This document shows, one piece after another, positions 1 through 5,509 of a stretch of 16,820 nucleotides of DNA. Position 1 is the first letter of the stretch; each line of letters starts with the position of its first letter. The notes beneath the pieces are model-generated. The model saw only the letters and a list, made by a program, of their open reading frames with translations. It made no database searches and was not told where the DNA came from. The stretch covers positions 1-16,820 of the forward strand of contig DATKZY010000139.1 in assembly GCA_035527715.1 (NCBI GenBank), read 5' to 3'. The DNA comes from DSUN01 sp035527715. Lineage in GTDB: Bacteria > Planctomycetota > PUPC01 > DSUN01. Made by a program: the position numbers and the translations under genes.

Positions 1-339
1 CGCCAGCGCCCACATCGCCACCATCCCCGCCGCCAGACAGGGCCAGAACACCGGCGCGATGGCCTGAATCCTGTACGGCCGAGCCGCAAGGAGAAACACC
101 ACCGCCGTCAGCCAGAGGAAGAACGCCACCGAATCCAGCCGAGTGCCGGCAGGAATCCCCCCCGTGGCAACCGCCCGCACCACCAAGAACACTGCGTGAT
201 ACGCCAATGCCCCGGCCAGCAACAGACGAGCGAGGCCGGGCTGCGCGCGGCGGCCCAGAAGCTCGGCTAGAGCCAGTCCTCCCCTCAGTCCGTAGAGAAC
301 CGTGGCCGCGATCAGCAACAGCAGAACAATGGAAGACAC
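1..339 (-). CDS. CcsA/HemX-like cytochrome c assembly membrane protein, N-terminal part (runs off the left edge)
   Basis: This reading frame is open for 113 codons on the minus strand from a GTG at 339 to the window edge. A GGAG lies 6 nt before the GTG. The product is very hydrophobic, with about four membrane segments near residues 3-20, 38-58, 68-86 and 94-113. Residues 47-75 (YHAVFLVVRA, then GGIPAG, then a DSVAFFLWL segment) resemble the start of CcsA/ResC/HemX-type proteins: a His-containing helix, a short periplasmic loop with G-x-P, then a helix with a conserved W. In System II these proteins handle heme and attach it to CXXCH motifs. A dedicated maturation gene divergent from a 36-heme locus makes sense, but the heme-binding WWD loop lies outside the window. 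An unrelated membrane protein therefore remains possible. Confidence 0.6.
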   Translation of the reverse strand, partial: MSSIVLLLLIAATVLYGLRGGLALAELLGRRAQPGLARLLLAGALAYHAVFLVVRAVATGGIPAGTRLDSVAFFLWLTAVVFLLAARPYRIQAIAPVFWPCLAAGMVAMWALA

Positions 340-389
340 GTGCGTCTCCGCCCCTTCGTCTTCCGGCCCCTTGCCGCGTCGCCAACTCT

Positions 390-418
390 ATTATCCACGA
401 CGCGCGGGTGCAGGTCAA
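390..418 (-). promoter_or_regulatory. Sigma-70-type promoter for the leftward CcsA-like gene
   Basis: Read on the minus strand there is TTGACC (413-418), a 17-nt spacer and GATAAT (390-395). Predicted transcription starts near 383, which leaves a leader of about 44 nt before the GTG at 339. The spacing and position support the leftward gene being real. Confidence 0.6.
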
Positions 419-736
419 GCCCGTGAACACGCGGCGGAGATGCGGGGTGGGCCCCTGGTCCCCCGGTGGGAGACCCGCCGGCGAGGCCGTGGCCCCGCAA
501 TCCATCACAGGCTCGGGGCAGTCGGCGGTCCGTTCTGAGGGCGAGCCGAAGGATCGGTTGACTACGGAGGTTTTGCGAAAATGCGAAACACGCAGTTTTT
601 CCGTGCCTCTTCTGCCGGCCCGGCTCGTGCGTGTCTCGAAGCGCCGGAAAGTGTCGGCCGGGCCGCCCGGTCTATCTCAAGCTATGCCAGCCGTTTACGG
701 GCGGCGCGCATCGGGCGACAGTAACTCTCGCGCCGT

Positions 737-754
737 CCGGCACGGCATGTGCTA
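737..754 (+). promoter_or_regulatory. Sigma-54 (RpoN) promoter candidate 1
   Basis: The sequence CGGCACGGCATGTGCT has GG at 739-740 and GC at 751-752, exactly 10 nt apart, with the CGGCACG half close to the TGGCACG -24 consensus. Predicted transcription starts near 764, about 140 nt before the cytochrome ATG. It matches the candidate at 3016 in 15 of 18 positions, CGG...GCTAC included. Confidence 0.6.
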
Positions 755-903
755 CTAGATTCATGTAGCTGGTGGAGACATCTCCCGGCTTCTTGCTCCC
801 GATGGCTTCATAGTGAAAGGAGATGGCTGCCAAACTGGATGCTGTTTCGGAGGGCATTGGGAACCCTTTTTCCCCATATCTAGGGCCTGTTATGGAGGCG
901 AAA

Positions 904-1542
904 ATGAGAGCCATTCGGTTGATCGTGTGTGGGCTGGTGGCGCTGAGCCTGTGCAGCGGCGTCGTTCAGGCAGCGGCAGACAGGATGACGGGAGACATGG
1001 ACAACACGCCGCACGACCTCAGGACCCTGCTCGGGATCCAGGAGATCTGCAAGCCCTGCCATACCCCGCACCACGCGCCCTACTACAACGATGGCCCGCT
1101 ATGGAACCACGCCCTCAGCTCGCTCCCCGGCCTCACAGGCTACAGCAAGCTGTGCATGGGCTGCCACGATGGCATCACGGCCGTGGATAGCTACGGCTAC
1201 GTGGATAGCACCAGCTTCACCTTGAACTCCGGCACCCCCGGCATGGTGGCAGGAGACGTCCGTTGGAACATCGGCCGCTACGGCCTCGCCGACGATCACC
1301 CCGTCAGTATCCCCTACCCGGACCTTGCTGACGACGAGGAAGGCCCTCCTCACGGATTAGAGGCCAGAGCGGACGTCGAATCGTATCTGGAGGATGGCAA
1401 GGTAGAGTGCACCTCCTGCCACCGCGTGCACAGCCGCGGCAGCGATACGCTCCACGACGAAGACGCAGGCGAGCCGCAGCGCTACATCCTGCGGAGGACC
1501 CGCGCCGGCAGCCAGATCTGCCGCGCGTGCCACACGAACTAG
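904..1542 (+). CDS. Secreted tetraheme c-type cytochrome, paralog 1
   Basis: The product has 212 residues. A Sec signal peptide (about residues 1-24, ending VVQAA) is followed by four heme-attachment motifs: CKPCH (49-53), CMGCH (84-88), CTSCH (169-173) and CRACH (206-210). Four further histidines recur in all three small cytochromes of the window: H37 (PHDL), H56 (CHTPH), H132 (DHPV) and H176 (CHRVH). This gives one likely distal ligand per heme, so a bis-histidine low-potential electron carrier is expected. The ATG at 904 has GGAGG 5 nt upstream and is preferred over the upstream in-frame ATG at 823. The gene follows a sigma-54-type promoter and precedes an NHL propeller lipoprotein. Its site of action is inferred to be periplasmic or extracellular. 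It is of the small family with the CHTPH...PLWN...LCxxCHDG signature seen in metal-reducing bacteria. Confidence 0.85.
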   Translation: MRAIRLIVCGLVALSLCSGVVQAAADRMTGDMDNTPHDLRTLLGIQEICKPCHTPHHAPYYNDGPLWNHALSSLPGLTGYSKLCMGCHDGITAVDSYGYVDSTSFTLNSGTPGMVAGDVRWNIGRYGLADDHPVSIPYPDLADDEEGPPHGLEARADVESYLEDGKVECTSCHRVHSRGSDTLHDEDAGEPQRYILRRTRAGSQICRACHTN

Positions 1543-1566
1543 TTTCGGCCGGGCCGGAATCTTCGA

Positions 1567-1609
1567 GCGGCGTGTGGGGCAAGGCATGGACGCCGGCCCC
1601 ACACGCCGC
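1567..1609 (+). terminator. Perfect 14-bp hairpin between cytochrome and propeller gene
   Basis: GCGGCGTGTGGGGC (1567-1580) is repeated as its exact reverse complement at 1596-1609, with a 15-nt loop. It begins 24 nt after the cytochrome stop. Only a weak T-containing stretch (TCTCTTATGT) follows. It could be an intrinsic terminator, a leaky attenuator or a 3'-end mRNA stabiliser. Confidence 0.6.
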
Positions 1610-1648
1610 GTCTCTTATGTCCCTCATGGGGCAGAGCTGGAGAGGGCG

Positions 1649-2875
1649 ATGGGACGCTGGACGATGAGAATCGCAGGCCACCTCGCTCTGGCTGTTGCCC
1701 TGAGCGTGCTGGCCACCGCCTGCACCCCCGGCCCCAAGCTCGTGGCCGGCCCCCCCGTTATCTACCCGCTCCCCCCCGATCCGCCCCGCGTGCAGTTTCT
1801 CAAGGCCATCAACACCTCGGCCGACGTGGTGCCCAAGCGCGTGGGCCTTGCCGCCCTCGTCTTCGGCACCAAGCGCGAGTTGGAGAGAGCCGACATCCTC
1901 GTGAAACCCTACGGCGTTGCCGTGCATGCCGCCCGCATCTACGTGTGCGACCAGCGCAACGCCGACGTCAAGGTCTTCGACGTCAAGGCCGGCGCCTTCT
2001 CCCTCCTCAGCGGGAAGAAGGGCATCATGGGCGCGCCGACCGGCATCTGCGTCGCCGAGGACGGCTACAAATTCGTCCTCGAGGCCATGGCGGGCAAGAT
2101 CCACGTGTTTGACCCCTCGGACAGCTATGTGACCACATTCCTGCTCAAGGGCACCCGCGTAGGCGGCGCCGTCGCCATCGGCCCCGAGCTGTTCGTCACC
2201 GACGTGCGGGGCCACCGCGTCCTGGTCCTCGACCGCTCCTCGGGCAAGACCCTCCGCACCATCGGCGCCCAGGGCCAGGGGCCGGGGCAGTTCCTCCTCC
2301 CCAACGCCATCGCGCGAGACGCCGAAGGCAACATCTACGTCAGCGACCACATGAACTTCCGCTGGCAGAAGCTCGACCGGACGACGGGCAAGCCCCTCGT
2401 TGCCTCGGGTGAGCAAGGCGACGCCTACGGCACCTTCGCCCGCCCGCGCGGTATCGCCGTGGGGCCGGATGGCCTGGTCTATGTCGTTGACGCTGCGATG
2501 GAACTTGTGCAAATGTTCAATCAGCAGGGCAGGGTGCTCATGGGCTTCGGCAACTTCCGCGGCGCGCCGGGCTTCCTCGAGTTGCCGGCGGGCATCGCCG
2601 TGGACACCTCGTGCCTGCCCTACTTCCGCAAGCTCATCCATCCCTGTATCGAGCCGGAGTATCTGGTCTTCGTCGTGAGCCAGGTGGGCGACACCCGCCT
2701 GGGCGTCTACGCCTTCGGCGCCCCCGTCCCGGGCGTCGAGCGCCCCGTCCCCCCCATCCCCAAGGAACCCACGCCAGCCCCCGCAGAGCCCGCCCCCAAG
2801 CCCCCGACCATTGCCCCCGCCAAGCCCGAAGGCAAGGACGAACCCTCGGCGCCGGCGGCCACACCGCGCCCATAG
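1649..2875 (+). CDS. Six-bladed NHL beta-propeller lipoprotein 1
   Basis: The product has 408 residues from the ATG at 1649, which has GGAG 6 nt upstream. A second in-frame ATG at 1664 is possible. Earlier in-frame starts fall inside the hairpin. The lipoprotein signal peptide ends LATAC with Cys25. A short conserved stretch (YPLPPDPPRVQFL) follows, then six NHL-type blades starting near residues 88, 126, 168, 221, 267 and 313. Each has a PxGIAV strand and an xxYVxD strand, for example GIAVGPDGLVYVVD. The last blade carries an insertion with EPEYLVFVVSQ, shared with propeller 2. About 50 residues of Pro/Ala-rich tail end the protein. NHL propellers are non-enzymatic scaffolds. The pairing with a tetraheme cytochrome suggests a docking or assembly role at the membrane; this is inference. 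Confidence 0.85.
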   Translation: MGRWTMRIAGHLALAVALSVLATACTPGPKLVAGPPVIYPLPPDPPRVQFLKAINTSADVVPKRVGLAALVFGTKRELERADILVKPYGVAVHAARIYVCDQRNADVKVFDVKAGAFSLLSGKKGIMGAPTGICVAEDGYKFVLEAMAGKIHVFDPSDSYVTTFLLKGTRVGGAVAIGPELFVTDVRGHRVLVLDRSSGKTLRTIGAQGQGPGQFLLPNAIARDAEGNIYVSDHMNFRWQKLDRTTGKPLVASGEQGDAYGTFARPRGIAVGPDGLVYVVDAAMELVQMFNQQGRVLMGFGNFRGAPGFLELPAGIAVDTSCLPYFRKLIHPCIEPEYLVFVVSQVGDTRLGVYAFGAPVPGVERPVPPIPKEPTPAPAEPAPKPPTIAPAKPEGKDEPSAPAATPRP

Positions 2876-3015
2876 AGCCCCTCCAGATCGCTCCGGGTTG
2901 AGCGGTTCGCATACTTGGGAACGTGCCCCTCCGCTAGGCACAGTGGTGTCCGTCCTTTGGCCGCATGTATTGACATGATAATTACTTATGTTGCATGATG
3001 GCCATCCTGAGCTGG

Positions 3016-3031
3016 CGGCATGGGATTTGCT
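3016..3031 (+). promoter_or_regulatory. Sigma-54 (RpoN) promoter candidate 2
   Basis: CGGCATGGGATTTGCT has GG at 3017-3018 and GC at 3029-3030 with exactly 10 nt between, and a full TTGCT -12 element. Transcription would start near 3042, giving a leader of about 37 nt that contains the AGGAGG of the next gene. An unusually AT-rich stretch (about 2965-2997), including CATGT-attg-ACATG, lies just upstream and could bind a bending protein or an activator. Confidence 0.7.
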
Positions 3032-3078
3032 ACGTACCTATGTGGGAGTGGTTTGGGGAACGCCACAGGAGGTCGAGG

Positions 3079-3705
3079 ATGGTTCGGCGCCCGCTGCTCT
3101 GGGCAATCGCCTTGGCCAGCCTGTCTGGCGGCGGGGCGCTGTGCGCGGGCATCGAGGGCTCGGCCCACGACTTCAGCGCGAACGCCTGGGCGGGCGGCCA
3201 GATCTGTGTGGTATGCCATACGCCGCACGGGGCGGACCGCACGGTGGCCGACGCGCCGCTGTGGAACCACCAGGTGACGCAGGCAACCTATCAGCTCTAC
3301 TCGAGCCCTACGCTCAATGCGCACGTGAGCCAGCCCGAGCACCGCGGCTCGAAGCTGTGCCTGAGCTGCCACGATGGCACAGTGGCTCTCGACAGCTTCG
3401 GAGGGGCCACCGGCACCACGTTCGCCACGGGCAACGCTCTCATCGGCACCGATCTGCGCGGCACCCACCCCATCGGCCTCATCTATGACTCCAGTTTGGC
3501 TTCCAAGGATGGCGGGCTGTATAATCCTGTGTCGAAGACGACGCCGCTGGGCGGGACGATCAACGCCGACCTCCTGTTCGGCACGGGCAACCTGGAGTGC
3601 GCTTCGTGTCACGACGTCCACAACTCCCAGAGCCTGGGCAAGCCGCACCTGCTGCGTATCACGACGGACGGGAGCCAGCTCTGCCTGACGTGCCACGACA
3701 AGTGA
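3079..3705 (+). CDS. Secreted tetraheme c-type cytochrome, paralog 2
   Basis: The product has 208 residues. The ATG at 3079 has AGGAGG 6 nt upstream and starts a clean signal peptide ending near GALCAG (about residue 24). Heme motifs are CVVCH (43-47), CLSCH (94-98), CASCH (174-178) and CLTCH (202-206). The four shared extra histidines are H30 (AHDF), H50 (CHTPH), H130 (THPI) and H181 (CHDVH). It also keeps PLWNH and the LCLSCHDGTVALDS stretch. The gene ends two residues after the last heme, as paralog 1 does. It heads block 2 behind a sigma-54-type promoter, and its stop codon overlaps the GTG of the next gene (GTGA). Function is inferred as a periplasmic or surface electron carrier. Confidence 0.86.
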   Translation: MVRRPLLWAIALASLSGGGALCAGIEGSAHDFSANAWAGGQICVVCHTPHGADRTVADAPLWNHQVTQATYQLYSSPTLNAHVSQPEHRGSKLCLSCHDGTVALDSFGGATGTTFATGNALIGTDLRGTHPIGLIYDSSLASKDGGLYNPVSKTTPLGGTINADLLFGTGNLECASCHDVHNSQSLGKPHLLRITTDGSQLCLTCHDK

Positions 3706-4817
3706 GCGGGGGGCCATCTCGGAGTGCCGATTGCGGATTGCGGATTGGCCTGGCCCTCTTCGTGGCTCTCGTCGGTGGATGTGCCCGGCCGCCGGCGCCG
3801 CTGCCGCCGGTCTTCTATCCCCCGCCACCCGAGCGCCCGCGCGTGCAGTTCCTCCGCAGCGTGTCGTCGGCCGACGACGTGCGTCCGAAGCCGAGCTTCC
3901 TGGCGCGGCTCGTCTTCGGGGACAGGTCCGCCGGCGAGGTCCCCGGCGTCGCGCGCCCGTATGGGCTTACGTTTGATCAGGGGAAGCTGTACGCTTGTGA
4001 TTCGGGCGCTCGACGGGGCGTGGTGTTCGACTTCGTGCGGAAAGAGTTCCGCACGTTCGGCGACCGCGGGGCCGACGCCTTTCGCATGCCGATCAACATA
4101 AGCCGCGGGCCGGACGGCGAGAGCTATGTGACCGACACACTGCGCGGCCAGGTGCTGGTGCTGGACACTGAGGACCGCCCGGCGCGCGCGCTCCGTGGCC
4201 CCGAGGGCATGAAGCCCTGCGATGCCGTGTGGCACGACGGCGAGCTGTTCGTGGCCGACCTGGGCCGCAACGCGGTGCTGGTGCTCGACCCGAAGACGGG
4301 CCAGCTTCGCCGCCAGATCGGCCGGGCCGGGGCCGGGCCGGGCGAGTTCGCGCAGCCGACCAATCTGGCCTTCGGGCCCCACGGCCGCCTCTACGTGAGC
4401 GACACACTGAACGCCCGCGTGCAGGTGCTCGACACGAAGGGGACGCCGCTGAAGGTCATCGGCTCGCGCGGCCGAGCGCTGGGTCAGATGGTGCGCCCGA
4501 AGGGCATCGCGGTGGACGCCGAGTCGCGTCTCTACGTGGCCGATGCGGCGGCCGAGAGCGTGCTGGTGTATGACCGGGACGGGCGGCTGCTGATGCTGGT
4601 GGGCGGCCCGGGCGTGGGCCGCGGCGGCCTGTCGCTCCCGGCCAAGGTCGCCCTGAGCCGCGAGGGGGTCGAGTTGTTCGCCTCCTGCGCCGCGCCGGAG
4701 TTCCGGGTCGAGTACCTGATTTTCGTGAGCAACCAGCTCGGGCCGAACAAGATCAACGTCTACGGCTTCGGCACCTATCAGGGGCCTGTGGCCAACGGGG
4801 AGGCGAGCCGCCCGTGA
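3702..4817 (+). CDS. Six-bladed NHL beta-propeller lipoprotein 2
   Basis: Starting at the GTG at 3702, which overlaps the cytochrome stop as GTGA, the product has 371 residues. The lipoprotein signal is LFVALVGGC with Cys27. A TTG at 3738 is the alternative start. The stretch PPPPERPRVQFL after the signal matches propeller 1. Six blades follow, with xLYVxD strands such as RLYVSDTLNARVQVLD and RLYVADAAAESVLVYD. The last blade has the same FRVEYLIFVSNQLG insertion type as propeller 1, and the protein ends YGFG plus a short tail. The 5' end of the coding region contains a 7-bp tandem repeat (3729-3748). Its stop overlaps the GTG of the pentaheme gene, so translation of the two is probably coupled. 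The role is inferred as a structural partner of tetraheme cytochrome 2. Confidence 0.82.
   Translation: MSGGPSRSADCGLRIGLALFVALVGGCARPPAPLPPVFYPPPPERPRVQFLRSVSSADDVRPKPSFLARLVFGDRSAGEVPGVARPYGLTFDQGKLYACDSGARRGVVFDFVRKEFRTFGDRGADAFRMPINISRGPDGESYVTDTLRGQVLVLDTEDRPARALRGPEGMKPCDAVWHDGELFVADLGRNAVLVLDPKTGQLRRQIGRAGAGPGEFAQPTNLAFGPHGRLYVSDTLNARVQVLDTKGTPLKVIGSRGRALGQMVRPKGIAVDAESRLYVADAAAESVLVYDRDGRLLMLVGGPGVGRGGLSLPAKVALSREGVELFASCAAPEFRVEYLIFVSNQLGPNKINVYGFGTYQGPVANGEASRP
3729..3748 (+). repeat. Heptamer tandem repeat in a signal-peptide coding region
   Basis: GATTGCG occurs twice in tandem (3729-3735, 3736-3742), followed by a partial copy GATTGG. It lies between the GTG start at 3702 and the lipobox. 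The unit is 7 nt, so gain or loss of one unit would shift the frame. Confidence 0.7.
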
Positions 4818-5509
4818 GCACCCGCCGGCCGAAAGCGCTCCTGTTCTCACGCATCACGCGTCACGCATCACGCGTCGCCGTGGCCGCCGCCGCATTGGTG
4901 CTGCTCGTTGCCCTGTCCTGCATTCCGGAGGAGAGGCATCGGGTCCTGACGTTCTTCTTCGATGGAGTGCCTCCGCTGCACCCGGAGCCGAAGCAGGTGG
5001 TGGCGGCGAAGGCGCCGACGCCGGCGCACGGCCGCGCCGAGCCGCCATCGGCCTGGCCGGGGCAGCCGGCCCGGCCCACGTGGTCGGTGCACCTGCCGTC
5101 GGAGGACAAGCGGCAGTGCGGGACGTGCCACGACCGCAACCGGTCGTTCCAGCTCGTCACGCCCATGTCCGAGTTGTGCGCCGGCTGCCACCAGAAGCAG
5201 ATGCAGGAGTTCCCGCGCATGCACGGCCCCGTGGCCGTGGGCGACTGCGGGGCGTGCCACGAGCCCCACCAGTCGCGCTATCCGCACCTCGTGCGCCGCC
5301 CGACGCCCGAGCTGTGCTTCCTGTGCCACGGCCCGGCGCCGATCCCTGGCCTGCCCCACGCCTGCCCGCGGCCGGCCGACAACGTGCGCTGCACCGACTG
5401 CCATCACCACCACGGCGGCCGCGAGCCGTTCTACATCGTCCAGCGGCCACCCGCCGCCCCGAGTCCCGTCCCGCCCACCCCGCCCCCCACGGAGAAGGCA
5501 CCCGAGTGA
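4814..5509 (+). CDS. Pentaheme c-type cytochrome lipoprotein
   Basis: The product has 231 residues from the GTG at 4814, which overlaps the previous stop as GTGA. A long N-terminus leads to the hydrophobic core and lipobox VALSC (Cys36). Next comes RHRVLTFFFDGVPP, a stretch I associate with this lipoprotein cytochrome type. A Pro/Ala linker follows, then five heme motifs: CGTCH (102-106), CAGCH (122-126), CGACH (145-149), CFLCH (168-172) and CTDCH (193-197). The arrangement (HGPVAVGDCGACH...LCFLCH) is the doubled-CXXCH fold. A Pro-rich tail ends it. Its stop overlaps the GTG of the outer-membrane barrel gene, so the two are probably made in step. It is the best candidate for the heme chain of a porin-cytochrome conduit; that role is inference. 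The signal-peptide codons contain a heptamer repeat at 4847-4874. Confidence 0.85.
   Translation: MSTRRPKALLFSRITRHASRVAVAAAALVLLVALSCIPEERHRVLTFFFDGVPPLHPEPKQVVAAKAPTPAHGRAEPPSAWPGQPARPTWSVHLPSEDKRQCGTCHDRNRSFQLVTPMSELCAGCHQKQMQEFPRMHGPVAVGDCGACHEPHQSRYPHLVRRPTPELCFLCHGPAPIPGLPHACPRPADNVRCTDCHHHHGGREPFYIVQRPPAAPSPVPPTPPPTEKAPE
4847..4874 (+). repeat. Four-copy heptamer tandem repeat in a signal-peptide coding region
   Basis: TCACGCA and TCACGCG alternate: 4847-4853, 4854-4860, 4861-4867, 4868-4874. Equivalently, a 14-bp unit is repeated perfectly twice. It encodes residues 12-20 of the pentaheme lipoprotein, ahead of the hydrophobic core. Because 7 and 14 are not multiples of 3, copy-number change would break the frame. 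Confidence 0.85.

Larger units (their letters stand above)
340..903. other. Divergent intergenic region, structured, no gene seen
   Basis: These 564 nt separate the leftward CcsA-like gene from the first cytochrome. No reading frame here has a ribosome site or recognisable protein content. The ATG at 823 has its purine run directly abutting it, and its product simply adds 27 unlikely residues to the front of the signal peptide. Visible structure: a 7-bp hairpin with an AGA loop near 464-480; two TGCGAAA copies at 574-580 and 582-588; a 9-bp inverted repeat, CGGCCCGGC at 616-624 with its complement at 657-665; the sigma-54 element at 737-754; and a roughly 140-nt leader to the ATG at 904. I recognise no riboswitch class. 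Confidence 0.5.

Noticed and set aside
464..480. GGTGGGAGACCCGCC, which resembles the conserved B12 box of cobalamin riboswitches
   Set aside because: The remaining conserved riboswitch elements are not found around it, and the segment pairs with itself as a simple 7-bp hairpin.
823..903. Upstream in-frame ATG of cytochrome 1
   Set aside because: The purine run abuts the ATG with no spacing, and the extension puts 27 residues before a complete signal peptide. GGAGG before 904 is far better.
1304..2941. Long antisense open frame opposite propeller 1, and similar long minus-strand frames opposite other genes (5431-7455, 7486-9234, 11538-13070, 12893-14317)
   Set aside because: In GC-rich DNA stop codons are rare in shadow frames. 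These have low-complexity Gly/Ala/Val/Arg products, no ribosome sites and lie opposite genes with clear domains.
2965..2997. AT-rich stretch before sigma-54 candidate 2 as an IHF site
   Set aside because: It matches the IHF consensus only partly on the reverse strand, so I report only the AT-richness.
5080..5505. N-terminal extension of the barrel open frame upstream of 5506
   Set aside because: It is an out-of-frame shadow of the pentaheme gene, and the signal peptide only begins at the GTG at 5506.
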